Shown: positions 7,954 to 16,557 of the stretch, piece after piece | Layout: each line of letters begins with the position of its first letter | Position numbering within the stretch: position 1 is the stretch's first letter | Position numbers and translations under genes: made by a program | Source: Candidatus Defluviibacillus avedoerensis | GTDB taxonomy: Bacteria; Pseudomonadota; Gammaproteobacteria; Burkholderiales; Burkholderiaceae_C | Assembly (NCBI GenBank): GCA_016703665.1 | Contig: JADJBS010000001.1 | Location: forward strand, 393,694 to 457,693 | Length of the DNA: 64,000 nucleotides | Direction: 5' to 3' | The notes under the pieces: generated by a model | Told to the model about the DNA's origin: nothing | The model's input: only the letters and a program-made list of their open reading frames with translations | The model's database searches: none

Positions 7954-9573
7954 ATGATCGCCGCTGTTCGACGCATTGGTCGTTTTTTTCCCTTGGCTGC
8001 TTGCGTCAAGGTAGCCTTGCTTCAAAGCCTGCTTAGCCTCACTCTACTGTGTGGCCAACTGAGCGCAGCTTGGGCTGAGCAGACTGACCGCTTGTTTCGG
8101 GTGGGTGTCACCGCTTTTCGTGACAAGGCCGCCACTCAGCGCGAGTGGACACCCACTATTGCTTACCTGAACAGTACCGTCAAGGGTGCCTATTTCGAAG
8201 TCGTGCCCATGGTTCTGGCCGAGTTTCAGGGGGCTTTGGCCAGAAACCAACTGGATTTCATCATTACCAATCCAGAGCACTACATCGTCTTTGAGGCGCA
8301 GCATGGGTTTTCCAGGGTGGCTACGTTGGTCAAAGGTGAAAAAGGCAAGCCGGTCAACCAGTTTGGTGGCGTGATCTTCACCAAGAGCGACCGGGCCGAC
8401 ATTCAGCAGCTGGCGGATTTGAAGACCCGGACGATTGCAGCGACGGACAAGACATCTTTTGCTGGCTACTTGTTGCAAGCAGACTTGCTGGAGACAAATG
8501 ATGTAAACCTGGACAGTGATGCAAAGGTGAAATTCCTCGGCTTTCCTCAGGACCTCAATGTCAAGGCGGTGTTGAGTGGGCAGGTGGATGTGGGATTTGT
8601 ACGCTCAGGACTGATCGAGTCGATGGTGGAAGAGGGTTTGGTCAATAAGGCGTCCTTGAAAGTGATCAACGCGTGGTCGCCGCCGGACTATCCCTTCCAG
8701 CTTTCTACACCGCTTTTTCCGGAGTGGCCACTGGCCGTTGCGCCCCATGTGCCAATGGAAGTCGCCAATCAAGTGGTGGCCTCACTGCTTTTGATGCCCG
8801 CTGGCTCTGAGGCCAGCAGGAGCGCGCGCTACTACCGCTGGTCTTCTCCAGTGGAATACCTGAGCGTTGAGCGGCTCATGCGACGCCGCCATATTTATCC
8901 ATTTGATCAACCGGAACCTGTGCGAGTGGTGGATTTGCTGCGCCAGCACGCCATTGCACTGGTGGCGATGACCTTGGCAATTGCGTTGACCATGGCCGTT
9001 TTGTACCTGAGAGCACGCAGGCTCAACATTGATCTGCAGGTATCCCGGACAAAATTGCGCGAATTGGCCCACCACGATGTGCTGACGGGCTTGCCCAATC
9101 GCATGCTTCTGGATGACCGAGTCAACCGATCACTGATGCTCAGCCGACGTAGTGGGAAACAGTTGGCCGTATGTTTGCTGGACCTGGACGGTTTTAAACC
9201 TGTGAACGACCAGTTTGGGCACAAGGTGGGCGATGAACTGTTGAAAGAACTGGCTGGCCGTCTCACATCCTCGTTGCGTGAGGGTGACACGGTGGCGCGC
9301 TACGGAGGTGACGAATTCGTGCTAGTGCTTAACGAAGTGCCCGACAGGGCGCATGTGAAAGACGTCTTGAACCGTGTCTTGCAGGCGGTTGCCAGCCCCT
9401 ACATGTCATGTGAAAGTGCCAAAGTGACTGCCAGCATGGGCGTCAGCCTCTTCCCCGCTGATGCCAGCCACGCCGAAGAGCTTTACCGCCATGCCGATGC
9501 CGCCATGTACGTGGCAAAAAAAGGAGGTGGCAATTCAATCGCTTTCCACCAGGCTTCCGACCAGATCCAGTGA
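7954..9573 (+). CDS. Diguanylate cyclase with periplasmic PhnD-like sensor domain
   Basis: 539 residues. A hydrophobic N-terminus (VALLQSLLSLTLLCGQLSAA) leads into a PhnD-like binding domain (about residues 45-290; FRVGVTAFRDKA, LDFIITNPEHYIV, VLSGQVDVGFVRSG), then a single transmembrane helix (ALVAMTLAIALTMAVLYL, about 330-350) and a C-terminal GGDEF domain with HHDVLTGLPNR and the intact active site RYGGDEF. The product should make cyclic di-GMP in response to a periplasmic ligand. No EAL domain. The architecture resembles TtrS-type sensors, which use the same periplasmic fold. It is divergent from the PhnD-like protein and kinase operon and probably belongs to the same signalling unit. Confidence 0.92.
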   Translation: MIAAVRRIGRFFPLAACVKVALLQSLLSLTLLCGQLSAAWAEQTDRLFRVGVTAFRDKAATQREWTPTIAYLNSTVKGAYFEVVPMVLAEFQGALARNQLDFIITNPEHYIVFEAQHGFSRVATLVKGEKGKPVNQFGGVIFTKSDRADIQQLADLKTRTIAATDKTSFAGYLLQADLLETNDVNLDSDAKVKFLGFPQDLNVKAVLSGQVDVGFVRSGLIESMVEEGLVNKASLKVINAWSPPDYPFQLSTPLFPEWPLAVAPHVPMEVANQVVASLLLMPAGSEASRSARYYRWSSPVEYLSVERLMRRRHIYPFDQPEPVRVVDLLRQHAIALVAMTLAIALTMAVLYLRARRLNIDLQVSRTKLRELAHHDVLTGLPNRMLLDDRVNRSLMLSRRSGKQLAVCLLDLDGFKPVNDQFGHKVGDELLKELAGRLTSSLREGDTVARYGGDEFVLVLNEVPDRAHVKDVLNRVLQAVASPYMSCESAKVTASMGVSLFPADASHAEELYRHADAAMYVAKKGGGNSIAFHQASDQIQ

Positions 9574-9583
9574 GCGGCAGGGC

Positions 9584-10096
9584 CTAAAACGGGATATCAT
9601 CGTCCATGTCCTCAAAACCGGTGCTGGATTTGGGCGGCGCTTGACGTGGAGCAGGGGCGGCGGAAGGCGGCCTGCTGGCAGGAGCCGGGCGGCGTGGGGC
9701 TTGCTGTTCGTAGCCGTAGCCCTCATCATCGCCGCCGGAAGGTCCTGGGCCACCTGAGCCCTGGCGGCTGCCCAACATCTGCATGTTGTCTGCGCGGATT
9801 TCAGTGCTGTACTTTTCTTGTCCGTCCTTGTCCGTCCACTTGCGTGTGCGCAAGCTGCCTTCAACATAAACCTGCGAGCCCTTGCGAAGGTATTGGCCCG
9901 CGACTTCGGCTTGGCGACCGAAGAAGTTGATGCGGTGCCACTCAGTGATTTCCTTGTTTTCGCCAGTCTGCTTGTCTTTGTAGCGGTCGGTCGTTGCGAC
10001 GGTGATATTGGCCACAGCATCCCCGCTGGGCAGGTAGCGAATTTCGGGGTCTCGGCCTAAATTGCCGACGATGATGACTTTGTTGACGGACGCCAT
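9584..10096 (-). CDS. ssb: Single-stranded DNA-binding protein
   Basis: 170 residues. The OB-fold N-terminus (MASVNKVIIVGNLGRDPE, then EWHRINFFGRQAEVAGQYL and VYVEGSLRTRKWTDKDG) is typical of bacterial SSB and covers about residues 1-110. A Gly/Pro/Ala-rich linker follows, and the conserved acidic tip DDDIPF, which recruits repair and replication partners, is intact. It binds single-stranded DNA as a tetramer during replication, repair and recombination. It is transcribed in the same direction as the MFS gene upstream, 55 bp away, and converges with the diguanylate cyclase gene. Confidence 0.98.
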   Translation of the reverse strand: MASVNKVIIVGNLGRDPEIRYLPSGDAVANITVATTDRYKDKQTGENKEITEWHRINFFGRQAEVAGQYLRKGSQVYVEGSLRTRKWTDKDGQEKYSTEIRADNMQMLGSRQGSGGPGPSGGDDEGYGYEQQAPRRPAPASRPPSAAPAPRQAPPKSSTGFEDMDDDIPF

Positions 10097-10151
10097 AGCG
10101 TTCTCCAGAAAGAGGGCAGATCTAAACCTGCCATTAGATCATGGCCGCCTT

Positions 10152-11399
10152 TCAGGCGGCAACTTGCTCGGGTGACGTAGTTGGCGTTGGCGGAGTTGGT
10201 TGACGCATGGGCCAGGCCACCAGAAGCCACAGGCCCATCAGTACTGCGCAAGTCAAGAAAAGCCCGGTGACGCCGTAGCCCTTGACGACAAGTCCGCCCA
10301 TGGCACCACCGGCGAACAAGCCAAATGACATCAAGGTGTTGTAAACCCCCATGGCGGCACCTTTGGCATGTGCGGGCGACAGTTTGGACACCAGGCTGGG
10401 CTGGCTAGCCTCCAGTACATTAAAGCCGCAGAAGAACAAGAACAGCAAGGTAGACAGGCAAATCAGTCGCAGCCCAGGCGCACTGTGCGCCAGGCCCGAC
10501 GCCACCCCCAGCAAACCCAGTTGCACCAAGGCCACCGTACCGATTGCCACCAAAAACACCGCGCGCAGGTAGCCGCGCTTTTCCAGTGGGAACAGGGTCA
10601 TACCCATCACCACAAAAGAGGCCAGTACCGCAGGCAAATACACCCACCAGTGATGTTCTTTGGCAATGCCTGCCTCTACCAGCATGGCCGGCAGTGCCAG
10701 CCACATGGCCATCTGGACCGTGTGAAGGATAAAGACGCCCACATTCATGCGTATCAAGGCCGGATTGCGCAAGACCTGGCCCAGGCCACCGCGTGGGATG
10801 TCAGCATGCTTGGCTGGTTCCTGTGGGACTGCCCAGATCACCACGGCGATGCCGATTAGCGCCAGGATGCCGGTCAATACAAACAAACCCGGCAAGCCCA
10901 TGAAACTATTGAGTAGCGGTGCAGCCACCAGCGACAACGCAAACATCAGCCCAATGCTGGCACCCACCAGCGCCATCGATTTGGTGCGGACACTGTCACG
11001 TGTCAGGTCTGCCAGCAAGGCGGTCACTGCTGCAGAGACGGCTCCGGCACCCTGCAGGGCGCGACCAATCATCAGCCCCTGCAAGCTGTCCGCAGCGCCA
11101 GCCACAAAACTGCCCACGGCAAACACCAGCAAGCCAGCCACAATGACGCGTTTTCGGCCCAGGCGGTCAGACGCCAGGCCAAAAGGCAATTGCAGGGCAG
11201 CCTGGGTAAGACCATACAGGCCCATGGTCAAGCCAACTAGGCTGGCGTCTGTGCCACCAGGGTAGCGTGCCGCTTCGATAGCAAAGACGGGAAGCACCAG
11301 AAACATGCCCAGCATACGCAGCGCAAAAATGCTGGCCAAAGTGCCACTCGCACGGCGCTCGGTGGGCGTCATCAAATTCGAATTCATGGTTCCATTCAT
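10152..11399 (-). CDS. MFS transporter (YajR-like drug/metabolite exporter family)
   Basis: 415 residues with about twelve hydrophobic segments. The MFS motif A loop is visible as FGLASDRLGRKR after the second helix, and a central charged loop near VPQEPAKHADIPRGG separates the two halves. The start is at ATG 11399, with in-frame alternatives at 11387 and 11372. Expected to move a small molecule across the inner membrane by proton exchange; the substrate is not identifiable. It sits directly upstream of ssb, an order I recall from Comamonadaceae. A GC-rich inverted repeat at 10144-10160 covers its stop codon but lacks a T-tract. Confidence 0.88.
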   Translation of the reverse strand: MNGTMNSNLMTPTERRASGTLASIFALRMLGMFLVLPVFAIEAARYPGGTDASLVGLTMGLYGLTQAALQLPFGLASDRLGRKRVIVAGLLVFAVGSFVAGAADSLQGLMIGRALQGAGAVSAAVTALLADLTRDSVRTKSMALVGASIGLMFALSLVAAPLLNSFMGLPGLFVLTGILALIGIAVVIWAVPQEPAKHADIPRGGLGQVLRNPALIRMNVGVFILHTVQMAMWLALPAMLVEAGIAKEHHWWVYLPAVLASFVVMGMTLFPLEKRGYLRAVFLVAIGTVALVQLGLLGVASGLAHSAPGLRLICLSTLLFLFFCGFNVLEASQPSLVSKLSPAHAKGAAMGVYNTLMSFGLFAGGAMGGLVVKGYGVTGLFLTCAVLMGLWLLVAWPMRQPTPPTPTTSPEQVAA

Positions 11400-11425
11400 T
11401 GGTGTTCAGCCCGTTTGCTCTTTCG

Positions 11426-12169
11426 TCAGCCCAATTGGGCCAGGCGTTCAGGCGTTCCCACATCCGTCCAGGCACCGGAGTAAAGCTCGCCGCTGACACG
11501 GTTTTCGGCAATGGCCGCACGCAAAAGCGGTGCCAGTGCTGCTTTGATGCCCAGCGGGTTGCCTGATGAAATGTTGCAGTAAGGGGCTGAAAACAAGTCC
11601 CTATGGTAAAGCCCGATGGTGCTGTAGGTATGACGTGGTTCGCTAGCGTTAGTGAGCATGCCGCCAGAGGTCAAACCAAAGTCACCTTTTGGGTTGTGTG
11701 CCGGGTTAGGCACCAGCCACAGATGGGCTAGCTGGCGGCTTTGGACAAAGCGCTCGACGGCAGCCGGTGAAAACACAAAATCAGGGGCAAACACATCCCC
11801 CGCCAGTACCCAAAAGCGTTCGCCCAAATGTGGGAGGGCTCGTACGATGCCGCCAGCGGTTTCCAGGGCCTCGCCAAAGTCGCGTCCTTCGTGCGAAAAG
11901 TGCAGTTTCAGCGTCTTTTGCTCTGCATTTGATAGCGGATAATTGTTGTTGGATATGCCGATGGGGTCAAAATAGTCTGAAATTTGATCGCCAAGCCACG
12001 CGGTGTTGATCACCAAATCAGTGAAGCCTTCGCGCGCCAGCGCTTCCACAGGCCACTGCATCAAGGGTTTACCGCGCACGGGCAGCATGGGTTTGGGGGT
12101 ACGGTCAGTGAGTGGGCGCATGCGCTCGCCTCGCCCGGCTGCCAGGATCATGGCCTTGATGGGTAACAC
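11426..12169 (-). CDS. murU: Sugar-1-phosphate nucleotidyltransferase, MurU-like (N-acetylmuramate-1-P uridylyltransferase)
   Basis: 247 residues from a GTG at 12169 preceded by GAGGAAA. The nucleotidyltransferase signature AMILAAGRGERMRPLT and the following KPMLPVRGKPLMQW are intact, as is the metal-binding VLAGDVF. It is short, without a left-handed beta-helix domain, as in MurU, which recycles N-acetylmuramic acid into UDP-MurNAc. Its usual neighbour amgK (anhydromuramic acid/amino-sugar kinase) is not seen here, so the assignment rests on domain length and motifs. The start lies 22 bp inside the speD coding region, implying coupled translation. Confidence 0.72.
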   Translation of the reverse strand: MLPIKAMILAAGRGERMRPLTDRTPKPMLPVRGKPLMQWPVEALAREGFTDLVINTAWLGDQISDYFDPIGISNNNYPLSNAEQKTLKLHFSHEGRDFGEALETAGGIVRALPHLGERFWVLAGDVFAPDFVFSPAAVERFVQSRQLAHLWLVPNPAHNPKGDFGLTSGGMLTNASEPRHTYSTIGLYHRDLFSAPYCNISSGNPLGIKAALAPLLRAAIAENRVSGELYSGAWTDVGTPERLAQLG

Positions 12170-12540
12170 GGGTTTCCTCGTCTCAATTGGTGGTGCTCGG
12201 CATGGGTTGGCTTGAACTGGGTGACCAGGGCGTCCATCAAGGCGTAGGCTTTGGCAGAGTGGTCTGCGCCAAAGTTACAGACGTACACATCCAGCGTAAC
12301 CGCACGCTGCTCCGGCCACGTGTGCACGCACAAGTGGGACTCTGCCAGCAAGACAGTGGCAGTGACACCACCTGGCCCGTGGGTCGTGCTCGGAAAGGTA
12401 TGAAACAGATGATTGACCGCCTGCAACCCGGCGGATTGCACGACTGCGATGCAACATTCGCCCAGCCGAGCCGCGTCCTCTAGCCAAGCGTTTTCGCACT
12501 GGCATTGGTGTAGATCAGCGGTGAGGTGCAGGCCTTGCAT
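12148..12540 (-). CDS. speD: S-adenosylmethionine decarboxylase proenzyme
   Basis: 130 residues from ATG 12540 (MQGLHLTADLHQC). It is the short prokaryotic class of AdoMet decarboxylase, which supplies the aminopropyl group for spermidine. The processing site is visible as LLAESHLCVHTWPE, where the chain should cleave between Glu67 and Ser68 to make the pyruvoyl cofactor; the downstream LDVYVCNFG is also conserved. The frame is open upstream to 12642 but that part overlaps the divergent tkt gene. No spermidine synthase (speE) is nearby. It overlaps murU by 22 bp. Confidence 0.88.
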   Translation of the reverse strand: MQGLHLTADLHQCQCENAWLEDAARLGECCIAVVQSAGLQAVNHLFHTFPSTTHGPGGVTATVLLAESHLCVHTWPEQRAVTLDVYVCNFGADHSAKAYALMDALVTQFKPTHAEHHQLRRGNPCYPSRP

Positions 12541-12610
12541 ATCGAGATCGAAGGGGGTGACTGTAGCGCCTAGTAAAATTGCGGGTTTACCCCCAACAGC
12601 ATACCCTCCC

Positions 12611-14680
12611 ATGGCAGACACCCAACAACAAGCCAACGCCATCCGCGCGTTGACGATGGACGCAGTTCAACAGGCTAACTCGGGGCATCCAGGTGCGCCC
12701 ATGGGCATGGCTGACATGGCCGTGGCACTCTGGGGGCGACACCTGGAACACAACCCCCGCAACCCCGCCTGGGCCAACCGCGACCGCTTTGTGCTGTCCA
12801 ACGGCCATGGTTCGATGTTGATTTACGCGCTGCTACACCTCACGGGCTACAAACTGCCCATCAGTGAGCTGAAGAACTTCCGTCAACTGCACAGCAAGAC
12901 CGCTGGCCACCCAGAAGTGGGTGTGACCCCTGGCGTGGAAACCACCACCGGCCCGCTGGGCCAGGGCGTTACCAATGCCGTGGGCATGGCGCTGGCAGAA
13001 AAGCTGCTGGCCAAAGAATTCAACCGCAAGGTCGGGGATGTAGACCACACCATCGTGGACCACCGCACCTATGCTTTCATGGGCGACGGCTGCCTGATGG
13101 AAGGCATCAGTCACGAAGCCTGCGCCCTGGCTGGTGCCTGGAAGCTCAATAAGCTGATCGCCCTGTACGACGACAACGGCATCAGCATCGATGGTCAGGT
13201 AACTCCCTGGTTTGTGGACAACACCGCCTTGCGCTTCACGGCCTACGGCTGGAATGTGATTGGTCCTGTGGATGGCCATGATGTGGACGCCGTGGACCGC
13301 GCCATTGCCGACGCCAAACACAGCGCCGACAAGCCCACGCTGATCATCTGTAAGACCCACATTGGCAAAGGCAGCCCTAACCGGGCAAATACCGCGAAGG
13401 CGCACGGCGAGCCGCTGGGTGGTGAAGAAATCAAGCTCACGCGAGAAGCCATCGGCTGGGCACATGCCCCGTTTGTGATCCCCAAAGAGGTTTATGCCGA
13501 CTGGGACGCCAAAGCCAAGGGCGCGGAAAGAGAAGCCGCCTGGGACATCAAGTTTGCTGCGTATAAAGCTGCCTTCCCCGAGCTGGCCAAAGAGTTCTTG
13601 CGCCGCATGAAAGGCGATCTGCCCAAGGCCTTTAACCAGGTGGCATTTGACACGGTGGTGGCAGCACACACCAAGGGTGAGACCGTCGCCAGCCGCAAGG
13701 CCAGCCAGTTGGCGCTGGAGTCTTTCACCGCCGCCCTGCCTGAAATGCTGGGTGGCAGTGCTGACCTGACTGGCTCAAATTTGACCAATACCAAGTCGAC
13801 CCCAGCATTTCGTGTGGACTTGTCTGGCGAAGTTGTGACCACGCCTGAAGGCCAAATTGGCCGCCATATCAACTACGGTGTGCGCGAATTTGGTATGGCC
13901 GCCATCATGAACGGTGTGGCACTGCACGGAGGGTACATCCCTTACGGTGGTACCTTCCTGACTTTCAGCGACTACAGCCGCAATGCGATCCGAATGGCCG
14001 CCCTCATGAAGCAACGCGTGATCCACGTCTTCACCCACGACTCGATTGGTCTGGGCGAAGATGGGCCCACTCACCAAAGCATTGAACATGCGGCCAGCCT
14101 TCGCTTGATTCCCAACCTGGACGTGTGGCGTCCCGGCGACACGGCAGAAACCGCTGTAGCCTGGGCCGTGGCCCTGCGCAACAAGAACAAGCCCACAGCT
14201 TTGTTATTGAGCCGTCAGAACATTGCTTACGCGCCCAAGGGCACCAGCGAAGTCGCTCCTGATGCGGCTGGCCTCGACGCCATCAGCAAGGGTGCCTATA
14301 TCGTGGCCGAGCCTGCTGCCGCAGGCATCAAAAAGAAGGCCCAAGCCGTCATCGTTGCAACCGGCTCAGAAGTGCAATTGGCGCTGAAGGCTCAGACTGT
14401 GTTGGCTGCCCGCAAGATTGCGGTTCGCGTGGTCTCCATGCCCAGCAACACCACCTTTGACAAGCAAGATGCCGCCTACAAGAGCCAGGTGCTGCCCCAA
14501 GGGCTGCCCCGCGTGGCGGTGGAAATGGGCTCCACCGACGGCTGGTGGAAATACGGTTGCGCAGCGGTCGTGGGCCTGGACACGTACGGCGAATCGGCCC
14601 CCGCGCCGGTGCTCTTTGAACATTTTGGATTCACTGCAGATAACGTGGCGGACACGGTGCAGGCTGTTTTGCGTAAGTGA
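12611..14680 (+). CDS. tkt: Transketolase
   Basis: 689 residues, normal for a bacterial transketolase. Start at ATG 12611 (MADTQQQANAIRAL); the frame extends upstream but into the speD region. Thiamine diphosphate motifs are intact: the N-terminal SGHPGAPMGMADMA and GHGSMLIYALLHL, then GDGCLMEGISHEA for the metal site, and the pyrimidine domain with FTHDSIGLGEDGPTHQ. It exchanges two-carbon units in the pentose phosphate pathway (and Calvin cycle where present) in the cytoplasm. Followed after 25 bp by gap on the same strand, so the two central-carbon genes are probably co-transcribed. Confidence 0.97.
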   Translation: MADTQQQANAIRALTMDAVQQANSGHPGAPMGMADMAVALWGRHLEHNPRNPAWANRDRFVLSNGHGSMLIYALLHLTGYKLPISELKNFRQLHSKTAGHPEVGVTPGVETTTGPLGQGVTNAVGMALAEKLLAKEFNRKVGDVDHTIVDHRTYAFMGDGCLMEGISHEACALAGAWKLNKLIALYDDNGISIDGQVTPWFVDNTALRFTAYGWNVIGPVDGHDVDAVDRAIADAKHSADKPTLIICKTHIGKGSPNRANTAKAHGEPLGGEEIKLTREAIGWAHAPFVIPKEVYADWDAKAKGAEREAAWDIKFAAYKAAFPELAKEFLRRMKGDLPKAFNQVAFDTVVAAHTKGETVASRKASQLALESFTAALPEMLGGSADLTGSNLTNTKSTPAFRVDLSGEVVTTPEGQIGRHINYGVREFGMAAIMNGVALHGGYIPYGGTFLTFSDYSRNAIRMAALMKQRVIHVFTHDSIGLGEDGPTHQSIEHAASLRLIPNLDVWRPGDTAETAVAWAVALRNKNKPTALLLSRQNIAYAPKGTSEVAPDAAGLDAISKGAYIVAEPAAAGIKKKAQAVIVATGSEVQLALKAQTVLAARKIAVRVVSMPSNTTFDKQDAAYKSQVLPQGLPRVAVEMGSTDGWWKYGCAAVVGLDTYGESAPAPVLFEHFGFTADNVADTVQAVLRK

Positions 14681-14705
14681 TTTTTAACTTTCTGGAGAAC
14701 TGATC

Positions 14706-15704
14706 ATGACCATCAAAATCGGCATCAACGGCTTTGGCCGCATCGGGCGCAATGTGTTGCGTTCTGCCATTCAAAACTTCCAAGACATCGAAGTCGTGGC
14801 CATCAACGACCTGCTGGAGCCTGACTATCTGGCCTACATGCTGCAATACGACAGCGTTCATGGTCGCTTCAAGGGCACCGTGTCCGTTGAAGGCAGCAAC
14901 ATCATCGTCAACGGCAAAAAGATTCGCCTCACGCAAGAGCGTGATCCTGCCAACCTCAAGTGGAACGAAGTCGGCGCCGACATCGTCATCGAGTCCACGG
15001 GCCTGTTCCTGGACAAGGCCTCCGGTGAAAAGCACCTGACTGCTGGCGCCAAGAAGGTCATCTTCTCGGCCCCATCCAAAGACGACACCCCCATGTTCGT
15101 GTTTGGCGTGAACGACAAGACATACGCTGGCCAAGCCATCATCTCCAACGCATCCTGCACCACCAACTGTCTGGCACCTGTTGCCAAGGTCTTGAACGAC
15201 AAGTGGGGCATCAAGCGCGGCCTGATGACCACCGTGCACGCCGCCACCGCCACCCAAAAAACCGTGGACGGCCCCAGTAACAAAGACTGGCGCGGCGGAC
15301 GCGGTATTCTGGAAAACATCATCCCCTCCAGCACCGGTGCCGCCAAGGCCGTGGGTGTGGTCATTCCTGAGCTGAACAAGAAGCTGACCGGCATGTCCTT
15401 CCGCGTACCTACCAGCGACGTGTCAGTCGTGGACCTGACCTGTGAGCTGAACAAAGAAGCCACGCTGAAGGAAATCTGCGCTGAGATGGAAGCTCAGAGC
15501 AAGGGTGCGCTCAAAGGCGTGCTGGGTTACACCAACGACAAGGTCGTGGCCACTGACTTCCGTGGCGAGACCTGCACGAGCGTGTTTGATGCGGATGCAT
15601 CGATTGCACTGGATGGCACCTTCGTCAAGGTGGTAGCCTGGTACGACAACGAATGGGGTTACTCCAACAAGTGCCTGGAAATGGTGCGCGTGGTGGCCAA
15701 GTAA
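14706..15704 (+). CDS. gap: Glyceraldehyde-3-phosphate dehydrogenase, type I
   Basis: 332 residues, the standard size. The NAD-binding start IKIGINGFGRIGRNVLRSA, the catalytic SNASCTTNCLAPV (Cys about residue 152) and the downstream WRGGRG and NEWGYSNKC stretches are intact. It oxidises glyceraldehyde-3-phosphate to 1,3-bisphosphoglycerate in glycolysis or runs in reverse. An upstream TGGAGAA ribosome site precedes the ATG. It follows tkt by 25 bp and ends 23 bp before a strong hairpin terminator. Confidence 0.98.
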   Translation: MTIKIGINGFGRIGRNVLRSAIQNFQDIEVVAINDLLEPDYLAYMLQYDSVHGRFKGTVSVEGSNIIVNGKKIRLTQERDPANLKWNEVGADIVIESTGLFLDKASGEKHLTAGAKKVIFSAPSKDDTPMFVFGVNDKTYAGQAIISNASCTTNCLAPVAKVLNDKWGIKRGLMTTVHAATATQKTVDGPSNKDWRGGRGILENIIPSSTGAAKAVGVVIPELNKKLTGMSFRVPTSDVSVVDLTCELNKEATLKEICAEMEAQSKGALKGVLGYTNDKVVATDFRGETCTSVFDADASIALDGTFVKVVAWYDNEWGYSNKCLEMVRVVAK

Positions 15705-15727
15705 GCTGCACCCCAGCTCAACAAAAA

Positions 15728-15755
15728 GCGCGCCCTTGGGCGCGCGTTTTGTTTT
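15728..15755. terminator. Rho-independent terminator between gap and slyX (probably bidirectional)
   Basis: Stem GCGCGCCC (15728-15735) pairs with GGGCGCGC (15738-15745), followed by GTTTTGTTTT; upstream ACAAAAA gives a T-tract on the other strand. It sits between convergent gap and slyX. Confidence 0.85.
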
Positions 15756-15765
15756 AGGGCCGCAC

Positions 15766-15987
15766 TCAATAATGCGGCGGTAATTCATCCAGCAAATTGC
15801 GGGCAGGGCCGCTGGCAGAACTGCTTTCCACCTGCTCAATCAGCACTCCCAGGCGGTGCTGCAATTTTTCAATGTCCTGCTGCTGGCGCACGATGACCTG
15901 GTTAAGGCTGTCCACCAGGTCTTCGGTAAAGCTGGCCTTGATCTCCAGATCCGTCAGGCGCTTGTCGATGGTGTCGGGAAGGGTCAT
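15766..15987 (-). CDS. slyX: SlyX family protein
   Basis: 73 residues from ATG 15987, which overlaps the slyD stop as TGATG. SlyX proteins are short coiled-coil proteins of unknown function. Here the heptad-like stretch runs from about residue 8 to 52 (DKRLTDLEIKASFTEDLVDS, then LNQVIVRQQQDIEKLQHRL), and the C-terminus ends in the family's usual LPPHY. Co-translation with slyD mirrors the slyX/slyD pairing known from enteric bacteria. Confidence 0.9.
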   Translation of the reverse strand: MTLPDTIDKRLTDLEIKASFTEDLVDSLNQVIVRQQQDIEKLQHRLGVLIEQVESSSASGPARNLLDELPPHY

Positions 15988-16463
15988 CAATGGTGGTGGC
16001 CGTGTTCGCCGTGCACATGGCCATGAGAGATTTCTTCAGGGATGGCGGCGCGTACATCGGTCACCTTCAGTTTGAAGTTCAGCACCATGCCCGCCCAGGG
16101 GTGGTTGCCGTCCAGGTAAACCGTGTCGCCCTTGATCTTCATGACCGTGAAGACCTGCTCCTTGCCTTCGTCGTCGACGCCTTTGAGCGATCCGCCCAGT
16201 TTCACGCCCGGGGGGAAGCTGCTTTTGGGAATGGTTTGCAACAGGTTTTCGTCACGGACGCCAAAGGCTTCTTCGGGCTGCAGTGTCAGCGTGGTTTGAT
16301 AACCTTTGGCTTGGCCGTTGAGCGCAGCCTCGATGGGGGCAAGGGTATTGCCATAACCCCCGTGCAGGTAGGCCATGGGCTCTTTGGGATCGTCTAGTAC
16401 CTTGCCCTGCGCGTTGCTGACTTGGTAGCGAAGGGTGACGACGGTGTCTTTGTCGATGTTCAT
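15987..16463 (-). CDS. slyD: FKBP-type peptidyl-prolyl isomerase, SlyD-like
   Basis: 158 residues. The FKBP core (VTLRYQVSNAQGKVLDD; YLHGGYGNTLAPIEAAL) is interrupted by the insert-in-flap chaperone domain, with the SlyD hallmark DGNHPWAGMVLNF. The C-terminus ends in a metal-binding His-rich tail (GHVHGEHGHHH), shorter than in E. coli. It should speed prolyl isomerisation, act as a chaperone and bind nickel. Co-transcribed with slyX, whose start overlaps this stop codon. Confidence 0.95.
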   Translation of the reverse strand: MNIDKDTVVTLRYQVSNAQGKVLDDPKEPMAYLHGGYGNTLAPIEAALNGQAKGYQTTLTLQPEEAFGVRDENLLQTIPKSSFPPGVKLGGSLKGVDDEGKEQVFTVMKIKGDTVYLDGNHPWAGMVLNFKLKVTDVRAAIPEEISHGHVHGEHGHHH

Positions 16464-16557
16464 GGTGGTGAGCGTTCAAGGGGGAAACAATAAAGCATGC
16501 ATTTTCGCCTGACTTGATCCGGCGTTCAGCCTCTTGCAACCTATGCTACAACCGGGT

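Noticed and set aside
10144..10160. GC-rich hairpin at the end of the MFS gene as a terminator.
   Set aside because: There is no T-tract on either side; it may only be a structured stop-codon region.
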